From IMG/VR virus record IMGVR_UViG_3300044994_000562, positions 1 through 37,732 of that record: a stretch of DNA of 37,732 nucleotides. The stretch is one strand, 5' to 3'. This stretch comes from a virus. The translations under genes and the position numbers were made by a program. The notes beneath the pieces are model-generated. The model made no database searches and was not told where the DNA came from. It saw nothing but the letters and a program-made list of their open reading frames with translations. The number at the start of each line of letters is the position of its first letter. Position 1 is the first letter of the stretch. Below are positions 7,954 through 15,918 of this stretch, one piece after another.

Positions 7954-8147
7954 GGCGGAAGATCCTCGGACAGGTCGGTCTGCTCGATCACCGGCACCGA
8001 CAGGGTGAGCCCGGCCGGCAGGGTCGCGGTGAGCGGTGCGTGCGGATTGGCGGCGACGATCCGCTCATACTGGAAGGGATCGCCGTAGTACCGCACCGAA
8101 AGCTGGTCCCAGCGCTCGCCCTCGGTGGTGATGTGGGTCAGGTACAT
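7941..8147 (-). CDS. X: Tail protein X (LysM-like, P2 gpX family)
   Basis: 68-residue protein with the gpX/LysM pattern: ITTEGERWDQLSVRYYGDP, then ERIVAANPHA and TLPAGLTLSVPVI. P2 gpX is an essential small tail protein thought to contact the hub or tape. Start is ATG 8147, preceded by a GGAGG site. Its first base overlaps the gpU stop, and its end overlaps the gpD gene. The U-X-D order is that of P2-like tails. Confidence 0.9.
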   Translation of the reverse strand: MYLTHITTEGERWDQLSVRYYGDPFQYERIVAANPHAPLTATLPAGLTLSVPVIEQTDLSEDLPPWLR

Positions 8148-9058
8148 CAGATCCTCCTCGTGACGACGTTGCCGGCGAGCTTGCTGATCTGAGGTGCGGC
8201 CGCTTCCATTGAGGTGCCGGCAGCTGCCAAGCGGTTGCCGACGTAGTCCAGGCGCCCGACCACGTTGCCGGCCTCGACGCCGGCGAGCATGGTCTGGGCG
8301 TCGCGCACGGCGCCTAGCGCGCTCGTCGAGGAGCGGATGATGCCGGCGGCCTCCGGCACCTGGCTGGTGATGTTGGAAAGCACCGGGCTCATGCCCGCCA
8401 GGGGGCCGGCGGCACGGGACAGGCCGGACAGGACGGACGGCACGCGGGAGAGCGCGGCCAGCGGGTTGTCGCGCATGCGCCGGGCGATCTGCACCGCGTC
8501 GCCCACGACTCGCAGCGCCGACTGCGCCTGGTTGGCCAGTGTCACCGCCTCCCGGATGTTCTGACGCACGGCACTGGCGCCTACCGCCGGCGCCGTGGAC
8601 CGCAGCCCGCTGGTCGGGATGCTCTTGGCTTCGGCCGGCGGGGTGGCGGGCTGTACTGCCGGGCGCGGTCGCGGCTTGGCCTTGTCGCCCACGTACTCGC
8701 GCAGGACCATGCGCGCATCGAGCGCGATCAGGGTGCCGGCCTTGTCGGTGTGGCGGCTGGTGGCCTGCACCTCGGTCAGCACGAACCAGCCCTTGTAGTC
8801 GCCGTTGCCCAGCACCAGCGCCATCGCCTCGTGGGCGGCGAGTGCCTTCTTGAGCTTGGCCAGCTCGGCTTCCGGGTCGCAGTAGTGCACGTGGAAGGCG
8901 AGGTCGATGCGGATCTCTTCGAGGTTGTCGCCGATCCACTGCAGGCGCGGCTTGCCCTCGATCAGCGCGTGCTCGGCGAAGTTGGCGCCGAACTGCGATT
9001 CGAAGCCGTCGAAGTAGGTGATGAGGTCGAACTGGATGTCGCCCAGGAGCGCGAACAT
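8147..9058 (-). CDS. U: Tail terminator-like protein U (P2 gpU family), extended
   Basis: 303 residues. The first ~130 match P2 gpU (MFALLGDIQFDLITYFDGFE, HVHYCDPEAELAKLKKALAA, LVLGNGDYKGWFVLTEV). P2 gpU is about half this length. Here a Pro-rich linker (KPRPRPAVQPATPP, residues ~128-142) leads to an Ala-rich helical region to the C-terminus. Similar long forms occur in other Mu-like phages. The extension may act in tail completion or DNA circularisation, but nothing in it is diagnostic. Confidence 0.85.
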   Translation of the reverse strand: MFALLGDIQFDLITYFDGFESQFGANFAEHALIEGKPRLQWIGDNLEEIRIDLAFHVHYCDPEAELAKLKKALAAHEAMALVLGNGDYKGWFVLTEVQATSRHTDKAGTLIALDARMVLREYVGDKAKPRPRPAVQPATPPAEAKSIPTSGLRSTAPAVGASAVRQNIREAVTLANQAQSALRVVGDAVQIARRMRDNPLAALSRVPSVLSGLSRAAGPLAGMSPVLSNITSQVPEAAGIIRSSTSALGAVRDAQTMLAGVEAGNVVGRLDYVGNRLAAAGTSMEAAAPQISKLAGNVVTRRI

Positions 9059-9059
9059 A

Positions 9060-11441
9060 TCAGCCTCCCGCGTAGGAACGGCGCGCCTGCTGGGCCATGA
9101 CGCGCTTGATCATCTGTTCCAGCTCGTGCAGCGACATCTGCATCGCCTGCTGCACTTGGCCCTTGACGCTTTCCGCGCCGCCGCCCTGGACGTGGATGAC
9201 CGGATTGAAGTGGATGCTGACCCCGCCGCCGGCAGTCGCCATCCCGGCGCCGGTGCGCTGGGCATTGGCGGCCGCGGCGGTCTGCGCCGCCATGTTGCCG
9301 GCCGCCCTGGAGGCCACGCCGCTCGAGCGCGAGATGCCGATCGCGGCGCCCTGGGCGACGTTGTCGCCGAAGCCCATGAAGACGCGCGACGGCGACTTGA
9401 TGCCCAGGGTGTTGGTAAACCAGCCCTTGATGTCATTGCCGAAGCCGACGATGGCATCCTTGGCCGCGCCGAGCTTGGCCTTGATGCCGCCGATCAGCCC
9501 GGCGATTAGATCAGATCCGGCCTGCCAGAAGCGGCTGGATAGTCCCTTGAGCCAGTTCCAGCCGGCGAGGACCGCGGCCTTGATGGTGTCCCAGTGCTTC
9601 CACACCAGGTAGGCGGCCACGCCGATCGCGGTCACCGCAAATCCAATCGGGTTCAACTGGATGGCTCGGCCCAGCCACAGTACTGCCTGGCCGGCCAGGC
9701 GCAGGCCGGTCAGCAAGCCGCCCGCCAGCGTCTTGCCCAGCGACAGCGCCCAGCCGCCCAGCTTGCCGAACCAGCCGGCGAGCTTCGCGGCGCGCTCGGC
9801 GCCCATGCCGAAGAACTGCAGCAGCAGGGAAAAGCGGGACGAGCCGCCGAGCACCAGGGCGCGGAAGATGGCGTAGCGGCTGGTCAGCACGCCCCAGGCT
9901 GTCATCACTGAGTTGGCCGGCGCCAGGAACAGGAAGTTGCCGAGGAACTTGAGGCCGAAGGCGGCGGTGCGCATGGCGATCATGCCGCCCACCAAGCCGA
10001 CGATGCCGCGCAGCACGCCGGGATTAGCCTTGGCCCAGTCGCCGAAGGCGCGCACCGCCGGAGCGAGTCCGTCGAGCATGTCCGAGATCGCCGGCAGGAA
10101 GGCGTTGCCCACGGTGATCGCCGCATCGGTGACCTGATTGGTGAACCGCTCCCACGCCTTCTGCATGGTCTGCGCCCGCTTGATGTAGTCCTCGTCGATG
10201 GTGCCCAGCGCCTGCTGGCTGCCCATCTCCTTCTTGTTCTGTTGGTACTTGTCCCATCCCTGGCGCATGGCCAACAGATGGTTGATGGTCTGGATGTCCT
10301 GAAAGACCTCATTCAGTCCGAAGCTCTCCATGAGCTTGCGCTGAGCTTCCTCGTCGCCCTTCTTTCCTGCTTCGGCCCACGCCTTCGAGAAGGCTTCGCC
10401 TTTGCCGGCGATGAACTTCTGCGCGATCACCAGGCTTGCCTCGTAGCTGGAATAGCCGTCAGCCACGAGGTTCTGCATGGACTTCTTGTAATCCACGCCG
10501 GCCTTCTCGTACTGCGCGACGGTGTGCCCCGAGTTCATATGTGAAAGCCAGTTGCGCAGGTTGGTAACGGCTTCCGCCCCAGAACCCGATGCCGCACGGC
10601 CGACTTCCAGGCTGGCGACGATCTGGGTCAGCGCCTCCTGGCCCTTGATCCCCTTGGCGGCGAAAGCAGCGGCCATTTCCGGCAACGCGCCGGCCATGTC
10701 CTTCAGCTCGAACTGGCCGAGCTTCGCCCCGTAGGCGGCGCGGTTGAGCGCCTCCTTGAGCTGCTTCTCGCCCTTGATGTCGAGGGTTTCGGAGAGCGAG
10801 AACATCATCTTGGCCAGGTCGTTCATGTCGGCATTGGTGGCGGTCGCAGCCTTGCCGAGCAGCGAGGCGTACTTGCCGGCCTCGCTTGCATTCATGCCCT
10901 GGGCGACCAGCGTATTGACGCCGCGCATGATCGCCTCGTGCCCCTGGTTGGTGTTCAGGGCCGCCTGGCGCAGCGTTTCCCCAAGGGCGATCTCCTCCTT
11001 GGCCGTGAGGTTGCCGGTGATGGCAATGTCGCGCAGGCCGGCCTCGAATTTCGCCGCCTGCTTGACCGAGGCGAGAAAGGGCGCGCCGACGGCCACGGCC
11101 GTGGCCGCGCTCTCCTTCATGCCGGCCCAGTGTTCCTGACGAGCAGCCTTGAGTTCCGCGCCCTTGGCTAGGCTCGCCGCCAGCGCCTCCTGTTTCTGGC
11201 GCAGGGCGTCGATGGTTCGCCCCAGCTTCTCGTAGTCGCGGTTGATGGCCGCCAGCGTGCCGCCGGAGAGCTTGCCCATTGCGCGCTGCATGGCCTCGCC
11301 CATCTGGTCATGCTGCTTCTTGAGCTTGTCGGCGGTGGCGCCCAACGTGTCCAGCGTGCGCTTGGCGTTGCCGAATGCCGCCAGGTAGGAGCCTTGCAGC
11401 ACCGCGCCGATGGCAACACTGACTAGCAATTCTTTCGCCAT
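9060..11441 (-). CDS. Tail tape measure protein
   Basis: 793-residue TP901-type tape measure protein setting tail length. An N-terminal coiled coil (DTLGATADKLKKQHDQMGEAM) is followed by the TP901 core around residues 110-330 (GLRDIAITGNLTAKEEIALG, ALGETLRQAALNTNQGHEA). Hydrophobic segments lie near residues 465-540 and 590-630. The C-terminal IGGIKAKLGAAKDAI and IKSPSRVFMGFGDNVAQG motif is typical of Mu-like tape measures. An antisense membrane-protein gene occupies the spacer between this start and the chaperone frame. Confidence 0.92.
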   Translation of the reverse strand: MAKELLVSVAIGAVLQGSYLAAFGNAKRTLDTLGATADKLKKQHDQMGEAMQRAMGKLSGGTLAAINRDYEKLGRTIDALRQKQEALAASLAKGAELKAARQEHWAGMKESAATAVAVGAPFLASVKQAAKFEAGLRDIAITGNLTAKEEIALGETLRQAALNTNQGHEAIMRGVNTLVAQGMNASEAGKYASLLGKAATATNADMNDLAKMMFSLSETLDIKGEKQLKEALNRAAYGAKLGQFELKDMAGALPEMAAAFAAKGIKGQEALTQIVASLEVGRAASGSGAEAVTNLRNWLSHMNSGHTVAQYEKAGVDYKKSMQNLVADGYSSYEASLVIAQKFIAGKGEAFSKAWAEAGKKGDEEAQRKLMESFGLNEVFQDIQTINHLLAMRQGWDKYQQNKKEMGSQQALGTIDEDYIKRAQTMQKAWERFTNQVTDAAITVGNAFLPAISDMLDGLAPAVRAFGDWAKANPGVLRGIVGLVGGMIAMRTAAFGLKFLGNFLFLAPANSVMTAWGVLTSRYAIFRALVLGGSSRFSLLLQFFGMGAERAAKLAGWFGKLGGWALSLGKTLAGGLLTGLRLAGQAVLWLGRAIQLNPIGFAVTAIGVAAYLVWKHWDTIKAAVLAGWNWLKGLSSRFWQAGSDLIAGLIGGIKAKLGAAKDAIVGFGNDIKGWFTNTLGIKSPSRVFMGFGDNVAQGAAIGISRSSGVASRAAGNMAAQTAAAANAQRTGAGMATAGGGVSIHFNPVIHVQGGGAESVKGQVQQAMQMSLHELEQMIKRVMAQQARRSYAGG

Positions 11442-11457
11442 CAGAAACTCCTTTCGC

Positions 11458-11470
11458 TATACTGCAATTC
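11458..11470 (+). promoter_or_regulatory. Candidate promoter for antisense membrane gene
   Basis: TATACT at 11458-11463 matches five of six positions of the sigma70 -10 (TATAAT) and is correctly spaced for a start at about 11470, two bases before the ATG at 11472. The -35 region is poor, so this is a weak call. Confidence 0.35.
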
Positions 11471-11471
11471 C

Positions 11472-11735
11472 ATGAACGCCGCCCCCGAAGACATCGCCGG
11501 AACCGTCGCCGCCGTAGTGCAGGCCATCGGCGCTGCCGTCGCCTGCCTCATGCTGGCTGGCTGGGCATGGGGCCTCGCCGCTGGCAGCATCTTCGGTTTC
11601 GTCCTGCTGTTCCTGCTCGGCATGCTTTTCGTCGCGCCTATCGTGGCGTGGGGCTTGCCCGCCGTGGCGATGGCGACCGGCCTGGTTGCGCAACTAGTGG
11701 TCTCCCTCATCCGCTGGCGCCGTTCTCGCGCCTGA
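11472..11735 (+). CDS. Antisense small membrane protein in tail operon
   Basis: 87-residue protein on the strand opposite the tail operon, filling the spacer between the tail chaperone frameshift product and the tape measure start. Two to three hydrophobic segments span residues ~10-33, 38-57 and 60-80, with a basic end (RWRRSRA). Codon choice is strongly biased to GCC, CTG, GTC and GGC, which supports real coding. A TATACT -10 lies eight bases before the ATG (11458-11463) with only a weak -35, and there is no Shine-Dalgarno sequence, so translation may be leaderless. It overlaps the end of the frameshift product by 29 bases. The function is unknown; it could be a lysogenic-conversion (moron) gene. 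Confidence 0.55.
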   Translation: MNAAPEDIAGTVAAVVQAIGAAVACLMLAGWAWGLAAGSIFGFVLLFLLGMLFVAPIVAWGLPAVAMATGLVAQLVVSLIRWRRSRA

Positions 11736-12100
11736 TCTGCGCGTTCGCTTCCTCGACCCAGCGGACGAACTCAGCCACCGTCAGCCGGTCGATCTCACTG
11801 GGCTGGAACCGGAACCATCTGGCCAGCAGTGTCGCTCCCGCCCACAGTGTTTCCGGTGATACCCAGCACGTCGAGAAATCGGTCCTTCAGCACCTGGTAG
11901 TCGGCGGCATCCATTTCCTCCAGGTCTTCCGGGATGAGGTTCGCCATGCGGGCCACGCCCAGCAGTTCGAGCTGTGCCGGCTTGCCGTCGGCCTGTTCGC
12001 TGATGGCCTTGATGTCGCGCACCTTCAGACGGCGAATCGTGACGGCCTCGATCTTCTGGCCGCTGGCGGTGGTGAAGGGGTATTTGAGCTTGATTTCCAT
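11707..12100 (-). CDS. E': Tail chaperone E-E' frameshift product
   Basis: Beyond the end of gpE another frame stays open and encodes a typical E' tail: RWFRFQPSEIDRLTVAEF then VRWVEEANAQIRRENGASG, stop at 11707. Joining it to gpE needs a +1 or -2 shift before the gpE stop at 11795. From memory, phage Mu uses a -2 programmed shift at this place, while P2 and lambda use -1. The G-rich stretch GTGGGCGGGAGC near 11840 is a candidate slip site, not proven. The long form normally links the chaperone to the tape measure protein. Confidence 0.65.
11795..12100 (-). CDS. E: Tail assembly chaperone E (zero-frame product)
   Basis: 101-residue short form of the tail assembly chaperone, family of Mu gp41 / P2 gpE. 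Recognisable parts are LKYPFTTASGQKIEAVTIRR, LKVRDIKAISEQA, and IPEDLEEMDAADYQVLKDRFLD split around residues 56-77. It coats the tape measure during tail assembly. Start is ATG 12100 with GGAG six bases upstream. It is the first gene of the third late block. A longer form by ribosomal frameshift is annotated separately. Confidence 0.85.
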   Translation of the reverse strand: MEIKLKYPFTTASGQKIEAVTIRRLKVRDIKAISEQADGKPAQLELLGVARMANLIPEDLEEMDAADYQVLKDRFLDVLGITGNTVGGSDTAGQMVPVPAQ

Positions 12101-12121
12101 GACGGGCTCCGTGGTTGATTG

Positions 12122-12171
12122 AGCCCGTATCGTCGCAGGGGCGGCGAAAAGCGTCTTTTAACGTCGGCGAA
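12122..12171 (-). promoter_or_regulatory. Late promoter for the tail chaperone block
   Basis: Reading leftward, a partial activator dyad (TTCG-N6-TTAA, 12158-12171; the TTAAAAGAC half is identical to the other late promoters) is centred 33 bp from a -10-like GACGAT (12129-12134). The predicted start is 12122, giving a 22-base leader with GGAG before the gpE ATG at 12100. The upstream half site is poor, so this may be the weakest of the four. Confidence 0.5.
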
Positions 12172-12196
12172 AAAAAGCCCGCCGGGGAGGCGGGCC
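12170..12196 (-). terminator. Rho-independent terminator after tail tube gene
   Basis: On the minus strand, GCCCGCC-TCCCC-GGCGGGC is followed by seven T residues (stem arms 12177-12183 and 12189-12195). It ends transcription of the sheath/tube block just upstream of the next late promoter. Confidence 0.88.
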
Positions 12197-12237
12197 ATGA
12201 AGCGCGGGTGGCGCCGGGCTTACGGAGGAGAGGTTCG

Positions 12238-12762
12238 TCAGCCGCCGATGTTGTTCCGGTAGTCGGCCAGGATGTCCTCCCCGCCGACCCGGAAGATGTT
12301 GGCCAGGTAGTCCAGCTCCAGAATCTCCTCGCCGTCGACCACCTGCTTGATGTAGGTCGCCGAGAAGGCGCTGGGGAATTCGGCGTTGTCGTGCTGCTTG
12401 TAGGTGCCGAGCGGGTTTTTCTTGAACATCACCGTGAGGAAAGTGACCAGGCTCACCTCCTGGATGCGCCCCTGGGAGCCGTAGGTCTCGATGCTGGAGC
12501 GGCACTGCAGCTGCACTGCCTTAAAGGGGTTGGCCGCGGCCTTGAAGGCTTCCCGGTAGAAGCTGTTCCACTTGATCTCGCCTTCGAGCTTGTCGAAGCC
12601 GGCCGGCAGCTCGATCTTGCCGACCATGCCGAGCGCCTTGTGCTCCTGCATGATGGCCGTCACGTCGGGCAGCTTGATCTCCTCGGCGCGGCCGAGCAGC
12701 GAGTTGCCGTTCAGGTAGATGTTGGCGTTGGTGATGCGGTTGATCTCGATCTTGCCGGCCAT
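12238..12762 (-). CDS. FII: Major tail tube protein (P2 FII family)
   Basis: 174-residue tube subunit of the contractile tail, P2 gpFII family. Diagnostic stretches are NANIYLNGNSLLGRAEEIKL near residues 13-32, KLEGEIKWNSFYREAF, and GTYKQHDNAEFPSAFSATYI. It follows the sheath gene after two bases and is closed by a strong terminator. Confidence 0.93.
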   Translation of the reverse strand: MAGKIEINRITNANIYLNGNSLLGRAEEIKLPDVTAIMQEHKALGMVGKIELPAGFDKLEGEIKWNSFYREAFKAAANPFKAVQLQCRSSIETYGSQGRIQEVSLVTFLTVMFKKNPLGTYKQHDNAEFPSAFSATYIKQVVDGEEILELDYLANIFRVGGEDILADYRNNIGG

Positions 12763-12764
12763 GA

Positions 12765-14195
12765 TCAGTTACCTCCCTTCAGGGTCAGCAGGTACTCCGA
12801 GGTGATCTCGGTCTCGAAGGTGAGCCGCTCCAGCGGGGGCGGCGGCGTGTACTTGTAGTTGAGCAGCAGGTGCCCGGCCGACAGCTCGGTCTCCGGGTTG
12901 CGCGCCGGGTCATACCAGCAGGCGAAGCCCAGCAGCGCCCCGTCGCCGATCAGCTTCCGGCCGTAGGCGTTTACCGACTCCACCAGGGCGTCGATCGTCG
13001 CCTGGTTGAGCGGCATGTCGATGAACTGCTGGCTGAAGTAGCGGATCGACTCGTTGATCACGTCACCGGTGCGGCGCACGTTCTCGAAGTTGCGCATGTG
13101 GCTGACGGTCGGCCAGGCGGCCGTGCGGTTTCCCCACAAGCGATAGCCCGAGCCGTAGCTGGAGAACACGGTGGTGATGCCCTGCTCGTTGAGGAGATTC
13201 ACCTCGGACTGCGGATCGTCGATCATCGCCGAGAGCTGGCGCTCGACGCCGATCACGCCGGCCAGCTCCTGATTGGAGCTGGACCACCAGAAGCCCTTGT
13301 CCAGATCCACCTTGGCGCGCAGCCCGGCAGCGCGGGCCGACAGCGGCTCCAGGCGCTCGGCGTTCAACACCGGGTCGTACACCTTCACGTGCGGGTAGCA
13401 CAGGCGCGCCCGGTCGCTGGAGGTGTTGAAGTTGATGGTACCGGCCGGGCCGCGGCCGCTGATGGCCTGGGCGTAGGTGGTGCCGATCGGTGCGTCGATG
13501 TAGGTGATGGCGTCCAGCTGGTCGGCCATCGCGATCAGTTCGGTGGCCACCGAGTTCTGGGTGCAGAAGCCGGGGGCGATGAGGATCTTGGCGAAGAAGC
13601 CGAACAGGTTGTAGGTGTCCTTGAGCGCCTTGAGGCCGGTGCGCACGCCTGCCGCATTGACGGTGCCGATGATGTCGGCCGCGGTGACCTTGGTCGGGTC
13701 GGCGTAGTCGTAGCTCGCTTTGCCGCTCGCCCCGGCGGCGAGGTTGCCGCCCTTGACCCGCACCAGCTCGCCGGTGACCAGATCCACCGTGTAGTCGGTG
13801 CCGACCACGTAGGTGACGGTGCCGTCGTTGTTCTTCAGCACCAGGTTGGCCACGGCGCCGTGGGCGAGCTTCACCCGGTCGGTGGAGGCGTCGAAGGTGA
13901 TGGCCTCGTTGGCGACCGCCGTCTTGTGGATCGCCGGGTCGAGCACGTTGATCACGATCACCGTGCCGGCGCCGTGGTCGTAGATCGCGTCCAGCGCCTG
14001 GGGGATGGTGAAGCCGGGCAGCTGCGGACCGAAGGCGGCCGCGTCCTTCTCGGACAGGGACAGCGTGGCGACGTTGACCGCGCCGATCGGGGCGGCGCCG
14101 ATCAGGCCAATCACCGCGCTCTTGACGGTGCGCACCGGGCGCGGGCCGCGCTCGATCTCGATGGTTTCGACGCCGTGCAAGTAGTTAGCGGGCAT
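12765..14195 (-). CDS. FI: Tail sheath protein (P2 FI family)
   Basis: 476-residue contractile sheath subunit. N-terminal YLHGVETIEIERGPRPVRTV followed by VIGLIGAAP is the classical sheath start. The central GSGYRLWGNRTAAWPTVSHM and the C-terminal handshake region (FINMPL-type IDMPLNQATIDALVESV) also match. An inserted strand-rich domain (residues ~110-180) is typical of myophage sheaths. Its start overlaps the gp38-like gene by 11 bases. Confidence 0.93.
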   Translation of the reverse strand: MPANYLHGVETIEIERGPRPVRTVKSAVIGLIGAAPIGAVNVATLSLSEKDAAAFGPQLPGFTIPQALDAIYDHGAGTVIVINVLDPAIHKTAVANEAITFDASTDRVKLAHGAVANLVLKNNDGTVTYVVGTDYTVDLVTGELVRVKGGNLAAGASGKASYDYADPTKVTAADIIGTVNAAGVRTGLKALKDTYNLFGFFAKILIAPGFCTQNSVATELIAMADQLDAITYIDAPIGTTYAQAISGRGPAGTINFNTSSDRARLCYPHVKVYDPVLNAERLEPLSARAAGLRAKVDLDKGFWWSSSNQELAGVIGVERQLSAMIDDPQSEVNLLNEQGITTVFSSYGSGYRLWGNRTAAWPTVSHMRNFENVRRTGDVINESIRYFSQQFIDMPLNQATIDALVESVNAYGRKLIGDGALLGFACWYDPARNPETELSAGHLLLNYKYTPPPPLERLTFETEITSEYLLTLKGGN

Positions 14196-14382
14196 CGGCT
14201 TCTCCTTTCTTCGCCTTGGGTTGCGTGACCGGGGTCAGATAGCCCAGGGCCTGCAGGGTTTGAACGTACTCATGCGCTTCCGGCAGCTCGACTTCCGAGC
14301 CGGGGAACAGCATGACCTCTTGCGACTTCTCGCCCTCGACGAGCGTGACACCGCTCACCGGGCCGGAATACCTGTACTTCAT
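14185..14382 (-). CDS. Small conserved protein, Mu gp38-like position
   Basis: 65 residues, MKYRYSGPVSGVTLVEGE onward, with a basic tail (PKAKKGEADAR). Start is ATG 14382 with GGAG upstream, overlapping the gp37 gene by four bases. It occupies the place of Mu gp38 (DUF2635) between gp37 and the sheath gene. The sequence itself is too short for a firm family call, and no function is known. Confidence 0.65.
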   Translation of the reverse strand: MKYRYSGPVSGVTLVEGEKSQEVMLFPGSEVELPEAHEYVQTLQALGYLTPVTQPKAKKGEADAR

Positions 14383-14846
14383 GGGGTCTCCTCGTGATTG
14401 ACCAGGGTTAAGAGAGGCGCGTCGCCGACCGTGGCGTCTTCGACCTGCATTGCCTCGGTGGCCACGTCGACCGCGTACTGCCAAAGCCCGGCGGATTCGC
14501 CCAGAAACTTCTCGGAGAGCGCCCGGATCTTCTTGCGGCAGTGGGGTGGCTTGAAGCCGACCAGCGCCAGGCGCACCGAGTCGAGCACGTCGATGGCGCC
14601 GCTCTTGCCGTTGAGCTGGCGCAGCACCACCGTGACGGTGAGCTTGACGGTGCGGTCCTGGACGATGAACTCGGTATCGACGGTCTCACCGAACTGGCCG
14701 CCGAGGTAGCTCACCAGGAGCGCGCCCTTGGGGTGGTTGAGCCGGTACTCGTCCGGCCGCTCCGGGAAATACTCGACCGCCAGCCCCGGCAGCAGGGTGG
14801 CGAGCCGCGCCTTGACGGCGTCGATGATCTGCAGGGTGATGCCCAT
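14379..14846 (-). CDS. Mu gp37-like tail completion protein
   Basis: 155 residues matching the Mu gp37 family: LPGLAVEYFPERPDEYRLNH near residues 19-38, GALLVSYLGGQFGE, and the repeated VTVVLRQLNGKSGAIDVLDS region. Its position between gp36 and the sheath gene is the standard order, and it is likely a tail terminator or head-tail joining component. The start overlaps the gp36 stop. Confidence 0.85.
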   Translation of the reverse strand: MGITLQIIDAVKARLATLLPGLAVEYFPERPDEYRLNHPKGALLVSYLGGQFGETVDTEFIVQDRTVKLTVTVVLRQLNGKSGAIDVLDSVRLALVGFKPPHCRKKIRALSEKFLGESAGLWQYAVDVATEAMQVEDATVGDAPLLTLVNHEETP

Positions 14847-15280
14847 CAGTAGCGCTCCAGCAGATCCGAACCGAAGCGCCGCGGCCGCGCCCGCACCTTC
14901 ATCTCGCCCGGCTCCTGGGCGGCTTCGCCGGTGGGCGCGCCGATGGTCAGCTTGCCGTCGCGGATGGCCTCCAGCATCTGGAGCGAGGATTTGTAGGTGC
15001 GGGTGACCGCGTCGGGCAGCTCGCTGCCTTCCGGCCGGCGGGCGTACAGCCAGTGCCGGGCCAGATTGACCGTGATGTCCTTGACCACGGTCGGCACCGG
15101 CGTGAGCGGCAGGTTGTAGCGGCCGCGCAGGTGCGCATCGACCAGCTCCTCAGCCTGGCGGACGGCTTCATCGACCACCGCCGCGTTCATGGCGGTGGCC
15201 GACTCGTCGTCGCACGATAGCCAGATGAGGGTCTGGGCCGGGATCGCCAGCTGCAGGTCGGCGAGCGAGCAATAGCGCAT
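14846..15280 (-). CDS. Mu gp36-like neck protein (DUF1320)
   Basis: 144 residues of the DUF1320 / Mu gp36 family: N-terminal MRYCSLADLQLAIPAQTLIW, then EELVDAHLRGRYNLPLTPVP near residues 45-64, and LARHWLYARRPE. The family resembles head-tail connector proteins. Start is ATG 15280. It follows the Acb2-like gene after a 9-base gap. Confidence 0.88.
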   Translation of the reverse strand: MRYCSLADLQLAIPAQTLIWLSCDDESATAMNAAVVDEAVRQAEELVDAHLRGRYNLPLTPVPTVVKDITVNLARHWLYARRPEGSELPDAVTRTYKSSLQMLEAIRDGKLTIGAPTGEAAQEPGEMKVRARPRRFGSDLLERY

Positions 15281-15289
15281 GGGGTCGCC

Positions 15290-15583
15290 TTAGAACGTCG
15301 TCGGCCGGGCTACGGCGCTGGTGAGCGCCATGAAGCCCTGCTGCAGGTGGTCCTGGCCGATGGTCAGCCAGCGGTCGGCCTCGAAGGACTCGAAGCCCAC
15401 GGCCAGCAGGGTTTCGCCGCCCACCTGGACGGGCTCGGCCTCGACCGCGGGGAGCAGCTTCTCGCGCAACTTCTCGACGAGCTGCCCGACCTCCTCGGCC
15501 TTGGCCTTCACCTCGTTCATGAGGGCGATCTCCTCAGCCGTCAGGTCGCGGTAGCCCTTGATGTGCTGGTGCTGGTTGTCCAT
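15290..15583 (-). CDS. Acb2/Tad1-hairpin-like protein, candidate anti-CBASS sponge
   Basis: 97 residues with N-terminal HIKGYRDLTAEEIALMNEVK, a helical middle and C-terminal WLTIGQDHLQQGFMALTSAV followed by ARPTTF. This two-ended pattern is that of Acb2, a phage protein that binds cyclic di- and trinucleotides and so blocks CBASS defence. From memory, Acb2 genes lie beside capsid genes in Mu-like phages of Pseudomonas, and this gene lies in the same setting (capsid, decoration, this gene, gp36). Between the two conserved ends sits an unusual Val/Glu-rich insert (EAEPVQVGGETLLAVGFESF, residues ~48-67). Ligand binding is inferred, not shown. Confidence 0.7.
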   Translation of the reverse strand: MDNQHQHIKGYRDLTAEEIALMNEVKAKAEEVGQLVEKLREKLLPAVEAEPVQVGGETLLAVGFESFEADRWLTIGQDHLQQGFMALTSAVARPTTF

Positions 15584-15585
15584 CG

Positions 15586-15918
15586 TTAGATGCCCCGGAC
15601 GATGCGGATCACGTCGCCGGCCGCGGCCGCGGCGTCGAGCGCGAAGCCGTTGGAGACGCCGGCGGCCTTGGTGATCGCTTGGCCGGCGGCGTTGGACTCG
15701 ACCTCGGCGCCGGCGGCGATCGCGGCGCCGGCCTCCACCAGCAGGATGCCGTGGGTGTTCACCGGGGCCTGTTCGCCGGCGTCGGCGCCGGCCTCGACCA
15801 CGCCCAGGGCCTTGCTCCCCGCGGCGCAGACGTTCCCGTCAAAACCGGCGAAGCGGAAGCGGCTCAGGGCAGCCGCGGCGAGGACCGTGGTGGTCAGGAT
15901 GACTTGTTGCGTCTTCAC
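15586..15918 (-). CDS. Capsid decoration protein (DUF2190-like)
   Basis: 110-residue Ala/Gly-rich beta protein: ALGVVEAGADAGEQAPVNTH, ILLVEAGAAIAAGAEVES, then GFALDAAAAAGDVIRIVRGI. These are the hallmarks of DUF2190-type head decoration/stabilisation proteins. Start is GTG 15918, overlapping the upstream stop (GTGA). It is encoded two genes after the major capsid. Confidence 0.8.
   Translation of the reverse strand: MKTQQVILTTTVLAAAALSRFRFAGFDGNVCAAGSKALGVVEAGADAGEQAPVNTHGILLVEAGAAIAAGAEVESNAAGQAITKAAGVSNGFALDAAAAAGDVIRIVRGI

Noticed and set aside
11441-11710. Leftward 89-codon frame between the chaperone and the tape measure.
   Set aside because: Low-quality composition (Ala/Thr/Met-rich). 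The opposite strand frame has far better codon bias and membrane segments.
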